Assembly: GCA_031291095.1 (NCBI GenBank)
Contig: JARLJR010000085.1
Span: forward strand, 97,256 to 161,255
Direction: 5' to 3'
Origin: Legionella sp.
Lineage (GTDB): Bacteria; Pseudomonadota; Gammaproteobacteria; Legionellales; Legionellaceae
Length of the DNA: 64,000 nt
Each line of letters begins with the position of its first letter. Position 1 is the stretch's first letter. The notes under the pieces were generated by a model that did not search any database, was not told the DNA's origin, and saw only the letters and a list, made by a program, of their open reading frames with translations. The translations under genes and the position numbers were made by a program. This document shows positions 7,415 through 15,057 of the stretch, piece by piece.

Positions 7415-9298
7415 ATGTCAGAAAATTACACCGCCCAGGCCATTGAGGTCCTAAGTGGACTTGAACCAGTTCAACGTCGCCCCGGGATGTATACCGATAC
7501 CACACGCCCAAATCATTTGGCTCAAGAAGTCATTGATAACAGCGTGGATGAAGTATTGGCTGGATTTGCTAGCCACATCACTGTCACCCTACATGAAGAT
7601 GGTTCTGTTGAAGTAGAAGATGATGGTCGCGGTATGCCTGTCGATATCCATCCGCAAATAGGGTTAAGCGGAGTTGAAGTGATCATGACGCGTCTGCACG
7701 CGGGTGGTAAGTTTTCTGATAAAAACTACAGCTTTTCTGGTGGATTGCATGGCGTGGGGGTTTCCGTAGTTAATGCCTTATCGGACCGCCTTGATGTCAC
7801 GATTAAACGCAATGGTATTGTTTATCAAATGTCCTTCTCGAATGGGGATAAGCTCTGTGAATTAAATGAGTCTGGCGTAGCTAAAAAACGAGACACAGGA
7901 ACTACCATTCGTTTTTGGCCCAATGCGAAATATTTTGATACCACCCGTATTTCCGTCAAGCATCTCACCCATATTTTAAGAGCTAAAGCCGTACTGTGTA
8001 CTGGCTTATCAATGACGTTCGTTAACAAAACGAGCAATGAAGTATCTAACTGGTGTTATGAACATGGACTGGTTGATTATTTAAACCAATCCTTAAGCGA
8101 TGGAGCTTATTTACCTGAAGAACCATTCACGGGTGAATTTAAAAGTGATGAAGCAACAGTGGATTGGGCATTGGTTTGGGCTGATGGCGCCAGCCTTGGT
8201 TTTAGTGAAAGCTATGTGAACTTAATTCCTACCATTCAAGGTGGAACGCATGTTAATGGCTTACGTTCTGGCTTATTTGATGCCATGAATGAATTCTGTG
8301 AACTTAGAAATTTATTACCACGTGGGGTTAAACTAACTGCCGATGATCTTTGGGATTCATGCCAATATGTTCTTTCAGTAAAAATGAAAGAACCCCAATT
8401 TGCAGGACAAACTAAAGAGCGCTTAAGTTCTCGACAAATCTCAGCCTTTGTCAGTAATGTGATAAAAGATGCTTTTTCACTTTGGCTAAACCAGCATCGA
8501 AACCTGGGTGAAGCTATTGCAGCTCTAGCGATAGACCGTGCGCAGCGCCGTTTAAAACAAGCCAAACAAGTAGCGCGTAAACGCGTAAGCCAAGGCCCTG
8601 CTCTTCCTGGAAAATTGGCTGATTGTTTGCAAACAGATCTTAGCCAAGCCGAACTCTTCCTGGTTGAGGGGGATTCTGCAGGTGGTTCAGCCAAGCAAGC
8701 GCGTAATAAAGACTTCCAAGCGATACTCCCATTACGCGGAAAAATTCTAAACTCCTGGGAGGTTGATTCATCTCATGTGTTAGCCTCACAAGAAATTCAT
8801 GATATTTCTGTGGCGATTGGTGTTGATCCAGGCTCAATAGATCTCAGTGGTTTGCGTTACGGAAAAGTCTGTATTCTTGCCGATGCGGATTCAGATGGTG
8901 CGCATATTGCGACCTTGATCTGTGCCTTATTTTTACGCCACTTCAAACCATTAGTCCAAGCAGGACATGTGTTTGTAGCAATGCCCCCTCTTTATCGTAT
9001 TGATGCAGGAAAAGTGATTCATTATGCGCTTGATGATGAAGAAAAGAATCGCTTAATCGCACATTTAACACAAACAAGCAGAGCTAAAATTAATGTGCAA
9101 CGCTTCAAAGGATTGGGAGAGATGAACCCCATTCAATTGCGTGAGACAACGATGGATCCAAACACCCGTCGTTTAGTTCAGCTTACCTTAGATGATGAAG
9201 CAAATGCTGAAGCAGTAATGGATATGATGCTTAACAAAAAGCGCGCTGGAGATCGAAAGGCTTGGTTGGAAACGAAAGGGAATTTGGCAGAGTTTTAG
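7415..9298 (+). CDS. parE: DNA topoisomerase IV subunit B
   Basis: ParE, the ATPase subunit of the enzyme that decatenates replicated chromosomes together with ParC. The GHKL domain shows EVIDNSVDE, DDGRGMPVDIHP and GGLHGVGVSVVNALS; the TOPRIM region shows VEGDSAGGSAKQARNK, LPLRGKILN and the metal-binding DADSDGAHI; the tail has QRFKGLGEMNP. The length of 627 residues is usual for ParE and shorter than GyrB. I start at the ATG at 7415 because GAGTGAG lies just upstream; a GTG nine bases earlier is in frame. A strong hairpin follows at 9374. parC is not in the window. Confidence 0.97.
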   Translation: MSENYTAQAIEVLSGLEPVQRRPGMYTDTTRPNHLAQEVIDNSVDEVLAGFASHITVTLHEDGSVEVEDDGRGMPVDIHPQIGLSGVEVIMTRLHAGGKFSDKNYSFSGGLHGVGVSVVNALSDRLDVTIKRNGIVYQMSFSNGDKLCELNESGVAKKRDTGTTIRFWPNAKYFDTTRISVKHLTHILRAKAVLCTGLSMTFVNKTSNEVSNWCYEHGLVDYLNQSLSDGAYLPEEPFTGEFKSDEATVDWALVWADGASLGFSESYVNLIPTIQGGTHVNGLRSGLFDAMNEFCELRNLLPRGVKLTADDLWDSCQYVLSVKMKEPQFAGQTKERLSSRQISAFVSNVIKDAFSLWLNQHRNLGEAIAALAIDRAQRRLKQAKQVARKRVSQGPALPGKLADCLQTDLSQAELFLVEGDSAGGSAKQARNKDFQAILPLRGKILNSWEVDSSHVLASQEIHDISVAIGVDPGSIDLSGLRYGKVCILADADSDGAHIATLICALFLRHFKPLVQAGHVFVAMPPLYRIDAGKVIHYALDDEEKNRLIAHLTQTSRAKINVQRFKGLGEMNPIQLRETTMDPNTRRLVQLTLDDEANAEAVMDMMLNKKRAGDRKAWLETKGNLAEF

Positions 9299-9373
9299 AA
9301 TCCTTTTGCAAGCAACTAATAGTACTTACTTAATATATTTGGCTAAGATAAGTATTATGTGACGTATAGAAGA

Positions 9374-9397
9374 CCCGAATTGCTACGGTAATTCGGG
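9374..9397 (+). terminator. Hairpin downstream of parE
   Basis: CCCGAATT and AATTCGGG form a perfect 8-bp stem with an 8-base loop, about 75 bases after the parE stop, followed by CGTATTATC rather than a T-run. Confidence 0.6.
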
Positions 9398-9501
9398 CGT
9401 ATTATCAGTTACAAGCAACCCAAATTACATCAATTAATTTTCCCTTAAGTATCTTATGTTAATTTAAATGCACAAAAAGTTAACATACCGAATGCACGTT
9501 T

Positions 9502-10491
9502 ATGTCCACATCAAAAATAGATAAATTATTACGTGAAGGGATGCCTCATCACATTCCTGTTCCGCATAAGGCCCCTCCTTTCATTGTCCAAGATCCCATT
9601 TCCAGGCACTTACGCAAAAATGATAATAAGGAAATCAACTTTCCATTTCCTAATCAAGCAGGTGTGTATATCAATACCAATGAACACCGAGTTAAACCTA
9701 TTTTTGACCAGGTGAGCTCTTTCCCGCGTATACCCGAATCCATCCATATTGGTTTTTCTGGCTGGCATAATTTTGACATAATGTCCCAAAGAGAATCATC
9801 CAGGGGGATTATTTGTGACATTAATCCAGAAAATGCATTGTTTATGCATTACACCTTAAAATATCTAATAGGGTGTAGCACTAGAGATGAATTCATTGAA
9901 AAAATGACTCAATTCGTTAAAAAAAATAAATATGATGGCTCTAGAACAAATTTTGAAAAAAACCCAGATCTACACTTTGTTAAACCTAAAAGCATAAAAT
10001 TCAGTTTAAACATTAGCGAAGAATATCCAGAACACTTCGCCGTAACTGAGGAAATTGCTTTAGAACAGCAAAGAGAGACTAGTTGGCTATTTACAGACGA
10101 ACGTTACCACTATATTAGAAATTTAGCATTAACTGATAAAATCGTTGTCATTACAGAAAGTATTTGCGCCCATGAAGCTTTCCTCCGCATCCGTCGTTTA
10201 TTAACAGATAATGCAATTCAAATAGATTCAGTCTATGTAAGTAATATAGGCGAATGGATGTGGACTCAAGAGCAACAAGCCAATTTTCTTGAAACCATAA
10301 GCGTGTTATTGACGGATAATGAAACTATCTTAATTGATGCTAAAATAGCAAATCGTCAAAACAATGAGCCTCCTTCTCAACGATGTATTTTGAAAAGAGA
10401 TCTTGCTCCGGAACTTTCTTTAAGAGATTGGTTTTTCCCAGATAAAAAGCAAGAAAACATTGAAGAATTAAATACGATATTAACACCATAA
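9502..10491 (+). CDS. LIC_10091-like (Rossmann, methyltransferase-like) protein
   Basis: A 329-residue soluble protein. Several stretches match what I know of the LIC_10091-type family: IHIGFSGWHNFDIM, then IICDINPENALFMHYTLKYL (Asp-x-Asn-Pro-x-Asn pattern), TRDEFIEKMTQFVKK, a later FTDERYHYIRNLALTDKIVVI and VYVSNIGEWMW. In that family these form a Rossmann core related to SAM-dependent methyltransferases, but activity is unproven. The first about 60 residues are Pro-rich and look unstructured. Start ATG at 9502 lacks a clear ribosome site. It could alternatively be an effector; I see no secretion signal that would decide. Confidence 0.5.
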   Translation: MSTSKIDKLLREGMPHHIPVPHKAPPFIVQDPISRHLRKNDNKEINFPFPNQAGVYINTNEHRVKPIFDQVSSFPRIPESIHIGFSGWHNFDIMSQRESSRGIICDINPENALFMHYTLKYLIGCSTRDEFIEKMTQFVKKNKYDGSRTNFEKNPDLHFVKPKSIKFSLNISEEYPEHFAVTEEIALEQQRETSWLFTDERYHYIRNLALTDKIVVITESICAHEAFLRIRRLLTDNAIQIDSVYVSNIGEWMWTQEQQANFLETISVLLTDNETILIDAKIANRQNNEPPSQRCILKRDLAPELSLRDWFFPDKKQENIEELNTILTP

Positions 10492-10503
10492 CCATCAAAG
10501 AAA

Positions 10504-10527
10504 ATCCTGGTTGCGAGCAACCAGGAT
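10504..10527. terminator. Bidirectional terminator between convergent genes
   Basis: ATCCTGGTTGC and GCAACCAGGAT form a perfect 11-bp stem with a 2-base loop, followed on the plus strand by ACATTTATTTTA. It lies between the 9502 gene and the convergent 10563 gene. Confidence 0.8.
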
Positions 10528-10562
10528 ACATTTATTTTAAATTTACAAAACTACATCCATCC

Positions 10563-12737
10563 CTACCACTTCAACAAGGGAATTATATTCGAATAATCAT
10601 CAGTCCATAAAAACTGTTTATTATTAGCCACAAAATGCCAGTCACTGCCATTCATTAATTTAAACGCTAAATCCTGATTCATTGTTAATAAGGCCCATTG
10701 AGAGGCAAATTGCCCTAATGCGGCATTACCCTGATCGACTTTACTAAATACCATAAGGTCCAAAGCACGCCCTGCCGCAGTCACAACAGGTAATAAATCT
10801 AAATGCCGATTACTCAAATTAATCAGGATAGCCCCATCTTCGGTGATTTTCTGCCTGTATAAAGAAAAAGCTTCCAAAGTAATTAAATGGATAGGAATTG
10901 CGTCCGAACTAAAGGCATCAACAATTAAAAGCTTTTGCGAGGCATCCATTAATTGTTCCACAGCCAAACGGCCATCATTTTTAATGAGTTCGATTTTTGG
11001 AGGACAGTCCCGCAAATAGGTAAAATAGTGCGGATCTTTAGCAATTTGAATCACTTGCTCATCGATTTCAATAATCTTAACTTCATCAGTATGACGAAAT
11101 TGACAGGCCATGGTACCAATGCCTAAGCCAATAATCGTGACCGACATAGACTGCCACTCGTGTTGAAGATCCTGGACAACGGATTGAATCGCCCCATAAT
11201 AAGAGCTAAACCCAAAGGGTATTGCGTCACTCATGGCCTCCAATCCATGTACGGTGGATTGGCTAATTAAGGCATGCACTGCATTTTTATCTACGCCTTT
11301 ATCAACAACTTTTTTCACTCCATAAAAATTGCGTTCCTGCACTAAAATCTTATCTTCTTGTAAATAAGGAGAAAAAATAAAGCTAAATAAAATAAATAAA
11401 GAACTCAATAGACTCGCTTTACTTCGCCCCCAAACAGCAGCGATTGCCAACGCCACAATAGCGCCTATTTGAAAATTCGATAATTGGCCTGGCCATTGAA
11501 TAGCAGGAATAAAATAATGACACAATAAAATAACCAAGACGATCGCGGGAATACTAATTGTCAGGAGCGTTGATTGCTGTTGATAAACAGGTTTTACTTC
11601 CCCATTCCCCTCTGCAGACCAACTTATTGGTAAAGCAATTAAACTGAGCAATAACGCTAAAGGATATTCATAAACCTGATTAAACCAGTGCGGCGCCAAA
11701 ATACCATTAAATATCCCGGCTAAAACACCTCCAAGAGCCAAACAAAAATAAAATAAAGTCAGTAATTGCGGCTTGGGTCTTTTTAGAAATAATTGCCGAT
11801 GGCAGAGTGCTGCCAAAATAAAAAAGCTAGCTAAATTAAATAAGATACTCTGCCACGCCCGAATTTGGCCCGCATTTAAAACAAAACAAAGTATGGTAAA
11901 CACTAAAAACAAAACAAAATTTTGCGCAAGCCAGCTAAAGGAAATGAGTGGTTTAGATGAGAATGCAAATATAAAGGTCAGTAAATACAATGCCAGGGGC
12001 AATACCCAAAATAAAGGAGTCGCAGCAACATCCGTGGTGATATATAACGTAACGCCTAACATTAAACTGCATGGGACAAAGCTTAAAAATACCCAATATG
12101 CCATCTGCCGCCAGGGCCATGGACTGCTATCCCGATTATCTGACACCAAAGGATTGAATCGGTTAGTACAAAACACCAATAATAAAAGCCCTATATAGAT
12201 TAGATAACCAATTCCCCACCAATGGAATTGCCCCTTTAATCCGATGAAGCGTTCGATTATCCATGGATAAAATACTAAAGAAGATAAGCTCCCCAAATTA
12301 GAAGCACTATATAAAAAATAAGGATCAGCAGCACCTTTCGCCTTGGTCTGGCTGTAGGCAAATTGTAATAAAGGAGCCGAGGCGCCAAGAACCAGTAGAG
12401 GCAAACCCAATTGAGTGAATAGATTATACAAAATACTCCACTCAGGGGCTCCTGGCATAACCGCTGGGTGCAAAAAAAGAGGAATCGCAATAAGGCTAAG
12501 TACCAAAACAATGCTATGAATTATCCGCCAAGTCTTCGTGTTTTTAAAAGCACTCAATAAAGCTGCATATCCATACGCAACCAACAATACTGCCTGAAAG
12601 AAGAGCATACAGACAGTCCAAACGGCGGGAGTTCCACCATAAACAGGTAATAAAGCCTTCGCGGCCATAGGTTGAATACTGAACAGCAAAACCGCGCTTA
12701 GGAATAAGCACACAGGAAATAGAAAATGTAACACCAC
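10563..12737 (-). CDS. Membrane-anchored spermidine synthase-like protein
   Basis: A 724-residue protein. About the first 450 residues are membrane helices of the kind fused to polyamine synthases in many bacteria. The C-terminal part (about residues 500-700) is a spermidine synthase/methyltransferase fold with SAM-binding IIGLGIGTMACQ, the acidic EIDEQVIQIA, NDGRLAVEQL and LIVDAFSSDAIP. Polyamine synthesis itself is not assured: family members with this membrane half are poorly characterised. A GTG start at 12737 is used, with GGACGAG upstream; no ATG near it is convincing. Single gene, convergent with the 9502 gene. Confidence 0.85.
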   Translation of the reverse strand: MVLHFLFPVCLFLSAVLLFSIQPMAAKALLPVYGGTPAVWTVCMLFFQAVLLVAYGYAALLSAFKNTKTWRIIHSIVLVLSLIAIPLFLHPAVMPGAPEWSILYNLFTQLGLPLLVLGASAPLLQFAYSQTKAKGAADPYFLYSASNLGSLSSLVFYPWIIERFIGLKGQFHWWGIGYLIYIGLLLLVFCTNRFNPLVSDNRDSSPWPWRQMAYWVFLSFVPCSLMLGVTLYITTDVAATPLFWVLPLALYLLTFIFAFSSKPLISFSWLAQNFVLFLVFTILCFVLNAGQIRAWQSILFNLASFFILAALCHRQLFLKRPKPQLLTLFYFCLALGGVLAGIFNGILAPHWFNQVYEYPLALLLSLIALPISWSAEGNGEVKPVYQQQSTLLTISIPAIVLVILLCHYFIPAIQWPGQLSNFQIGAIVALAIAAVWGRSKASLLSSLFILFSFIFSPYLQEDKILVQERNFYGVKKVVDKGVDKNAVHALISQSTVHGLEAMSDAIPFGFSSYYGAIQSVVQDLQHEWQSMSVTIIGLGIGTMACQFRHTDEVKIIEIDEQVIQIAKDPHYFTYLRDCPPKIELIKNDGRLAVEQLMDASQKLLIVDAFSSDAIPIHLITLEAFSLYRQKITEDGAILINLSNRHLDLLPVVTAAGRALDLMVFSKVDQGNAALGQFASQWALLTMNQDLAFKLMNGSDWHFVANNKQFLWTDDYSNIIPLLKW

Positions 12738-12835
12738 TCGTCCTTGGTTGAAGAACTAAATTCGTAAGAGCTCCGGGGATGTAATTTTTTAAATTTAAAT
12801 CCCTCATGAACGTTTAATGTCGCCAACACGATGAA

Positions 12836-12910
12836 TGTAGGCTGGGCGGCAAAGCCCCGCATCGGGGGAATAGCACGAACCGTGTTGCTGGGCTTTACAG
12901 CCAGCCTACG
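12836..12910. repeat. Palindromic intergenic element
   Basis: In the roughly 390-bp gap between 12738 and 13128, the arms TGTAGGCTGG...CAAAGCCC and GGGCTTTACAGCCAGCCTACG pair around a GC-rich centre (GCATCGGGGGAATAGCACGA). It is much more GC-rich than its surroundings, as in REP/MITE-like elements. The rest of the gap shows nothing beyond a normal 5' leader for the next gene. Confidence 0.7.
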
Positions 12911-13128
12911 CGTTCCTTCCTTAAGTTGGTACCATTACGTGAACGCTTCCCAAAATTCGATAAAGGAGATTATTGTAAAATTATAAAAATTTATATTCAA
13001 CTTAAACCCATAAGATACGGGCTACAAGCCGTGCCATGGCTTGGCCAGTAATGGAAATTATCAACAGACCTAGTAATTTAGAACTAAGTAGCGCATATTT
13101 ATACCTATCTTAATTGACAGGAGTAATG

Positions 13129-13728
13129 ATGGATCCATTCCCTAATGTGCCAATTGAACAATATGAGCAAATCAGAAATACCATAAACTCAGGAGATCTC
13201 CTGTTTGGCGCGGGTACGTCAATTATGTCTAAAATGATTGAGGGTGCGACAAACAGTGTTTGGAGTCATGTTGCCTTTGTTATTCGCCTGGAAGTTATGG
13301 ATCGGGTGATGGTGTTAGAGAGCGTGGAAAGTATTGGGGTACGCACAGTACCATTAAGTAGCTATGTACGCGATTATAATGGAAGTGGCGCCGCTTATCC
13401 GGGACGGATTATGATTGCCCGCCATCAAGATTTTCAAGCTCAGGACGTTGCCGGCCTTTCTCGTCAAGCCATTGATTTATTAGGTTATCCATACAATACA
13501 GAGGATATTCTGCGTATTGCCGCGCGTTTAGGAATGTCTGCCTTTGGTTTTGATATAACAAGTCCAGAAATTACCGCGCATAACGCTTATATTTGCTCCG
13601 AATATGTTTCACTTTGCTATAAATCGGTAGGAATTAACGTGGATTATGATCCTGAAGGTTTTATTACGCCAGCCGATTTTGCACGCTCACCCAAGGTAAA
13701 CCCCTTATTTTTTATCGCGCCGGAATAA
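13129..13728 (+). CDS. YiiX/YebB-like NlpC/P60-superfamily hydrolase
   Basis: About 200 residues with the permuted papain-like arrangement: GDLLFGAGTSIMSKMIEG, the His motif WSHVAFVIR, a central DLLGYPYNTEDILRIA and the Cys motif AYICSEYVSLCYK. This is the YiiX/YebB (DUF4105/G6R-like) group, peptidases or amidases that in related species act on peptidoglycan peptides or lipidated substrates. Two ATGs occur in tandem at 13126 and 13129; with CAGGAG at 13118-13123 the second has the better spacing. There is no signal peptide, so the product may be cytoplasmic or secreted by a leaderless route. Substrate unknown. Confidence 0.75.
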   Translation: MDPFPNVPIEQYEQIRNTINSGDLLFGAGTSIMSKMIEGATNSVWSHVAFVIRLEVMDRVMVLESVESIGVRTVPLSSYVRDYNGSGAAYPGRIMIARHQDFQAQDVAGLSRQAIDLLGYPYNTEDILRIAARLGMSAFGFDITSPEITAHNAYICSEYVSLCYKSVGINVDYDPEGFITPADFARSPKVNPLFFIAPE

Positions 13729-13732
13729 CTCT

Positions 13733-14164
13733 TTAGGGGAGCGTATCCCCGATTTTTTTATAATCCCGCTCACCAAAAATTGCAGAATCATAAGAATAAT
13801 ATTTAAATTCCAATAAGTTATTGCTGGGATCTTTCAAGAAAAACGATTGATGCTCAATACGCGTACCTGCAAATCGGGTTTTTACTGGAATTTCAAAATG
13901 CACCTGTTGCGCATGCAACCTGTCAATAAACGCAAGAAACTCTTCCGGCTCGAGGAAAATTAAACCAAAATGCCGGGGATAAATGCTCTCCTGCACAGGT
14001 ATAGGCTCTTCAATTTTATGCGCGACAATTTGATGGGTCCCAAAATTAAAAATCAATGCTTGTTCCGATTCACGCCCTAAAATAAACCCTAATTTATCTT
14101 GGTAAAAATTCTTTGCTAAAGCCAAATCATGAATTGGGAAAGCCAAATGAAACAAGGTCTTCAT
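13733..14164 (-). CDS. VOC (glyoxalase/bleomycin-resistance) family protein
   Basis: A 143-residue single-module VOC protein: FHLAFPIHDLALAKNFYQD at the N-terminus (first metal-site His), FGLIFLEPEEFLAFIDRL in the middle and FFLKDPSNNLLEFKYY at the end (metal-site Glu). The fold supports dioxygenase, isomerase or resistance functions; this subgroup (ending FKYYSYDSAIFGERDY) is usually annotated only as a dioxygenase-like protein. I start at MKTLFHLAF because GGAG lies nine bases before it; the reading frame extends 17 codons upstream. Convergent with the YiiX-like gene, with a 4-bp gap. Confidence 0.85.
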   Translation of the reverse strand: MKTLFHLAFPIHDLALAKNFYQDKLGFILGRESEQALIFNFGTHQIVAHKIEEPIPVQESIYPRHFGLIFLEPEEFLAFIDRLHAQQVHFEIPVKTRFAGTRIEHQSFFLKDPSNNLLEFKYYSYDSAIFGERDYKKIGDTLP

Positions 14165-14381
14165 AGAGGTTACTCCGAATAAAATCGCAAGTTTGATGCA
14201 CAGATTCCCGCTCATGCGGAAATGACGCCAATTAAAAACTATTCTTACATTATATGACGCGCATCGACAAAGAAGTATAAAGTATGTGAAAATGGCCGCA
14301 GCGGGGACCCCCCGGCACTTAATATTTCATCAGGGATTTTTGATAAACCATCAATAATTCTAAGCGAAACGTAGGGATAAA

Positions 14382-15023
14382 ATGGGCTACTTACATCAAC
14401 TTATTGATTACATCCTTCACATTGATATTTATTTAAATACCTTTGTTACTACTTATGGATTTTGGACTTATCTTGCTTTATTTGCTGTGATCTTCTGTGA
14501 GACGGGACTCATTGTCACTCCCTTTTTGCCAGGAGATTCGCTGTTATTTGCAGCAGGAAGTATCGCGGCCCAACCTGATAATTCATTTAATGTAATCATC
14601 CTGTTTGTGCTACTTTTTATTGCTTCTGTATTAGGAAATCAACTTAATTTTCTTATTGGAAGAGCATTAGGACCGCGTATTTTTTCAGCCAATGAATCCT
14701 GGTTATTAAATAAAAAACATTTACATGAAGCCCATCTTTTTTATGAAAAACACGGCGGAAAAACCATTATTTTTGCACGCTTCCTTCCCATCATCCGCAC
14801 CTTTGCCCCCTTTGTCGCCGGCGTAGGTACCATGAAGGTACTGCACTTTTCTCTTTATAATGTAGTCAGTGCCCTACTTTGGATCGGTGGTTTACTTAGT
14901 TTGGGCTATTTTTTAGGCTCAATCCCAGTCGTTAAAGCTAATTTTGTCCTGGTAATTTATGGGATTATTTTTGTTTCTTTATTACCTGCTTTATTCGCAT
15001 TGGTTAACAAGAAGAGGGTTTGA
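14382..15023 (+). CDS. DedA family membrane protein
   Basis: A 213-residue inner-membrane protein of the DedA/VTT family. Typical segments are visible: FCETGLIVTPFLPGDSLLFA, FLIGRALGPRIF, KHGGKTIIFARFLPIIRTFAPFVAGVG (with the conserved Arg residues and the FARF.P..R signature) and LWIGGLLSLGYFLG. Family members flip undecaprenyl phosphate or other lipids and are needed for membrane potential and envelope integrity. TAGGGAT precedes the ATG. A strong terminator follows. Confidence 0.93.
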   Translation: MGYLHQLIDYILHIDIYLNTFVTTYGFWTYLALFAVIFCETGLIVTPFLPGDSLLFAAGSIAAQPDNSFNVIILFVLLFIASVLGNQLNFLIGRALGPRIFSANESWLLNKKHLHEAHLFYEKHGGKTIIFARFLPIIRTFAPFVAGVGTMKVLHFSLYNVVSALLWIGGLLSLGYFLGSIPVVKANFVLVIYGIIFVSLLPALFALVNKKRV

Positions 15024-15025
15024 GC

Positions 15026-15053
15026 GTAACATGGTGGCTTGCAACCATGTTAC
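15026..15053. terminator. Bidirectional terminator after dedA
   Basis: GTAACATGGT and ACCATGTTAC form a perfect 10-bp stem, followed on the plus strand by ATTTTTA. It also serves the convergent gene ending at 15058. Confidence 0.85.
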
Positions 15054-15057
15054 ATTT

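Noticed and set aside
8236-8694. 152-residue antisense frame in parE
   Set aside because: It is the mirror of a highly conserved gene on the other strand, with Arg/Ser-rich shadow composition.
9440-9482. TTAAG...TTATGTTAATTT upstream of the 9502 gene as a PmrA box
   Set aside because: The spacing and second half do not fit the direct repeat cTTAATatT-N2-cTTAATatT as I know it.
11773-12198. 141-residue plus-strand frame
   Set aside because: Antisense to the membrane half of the spermidine synthase-like gene; Lys/Asn-rich mirror of hydrophobic codons.
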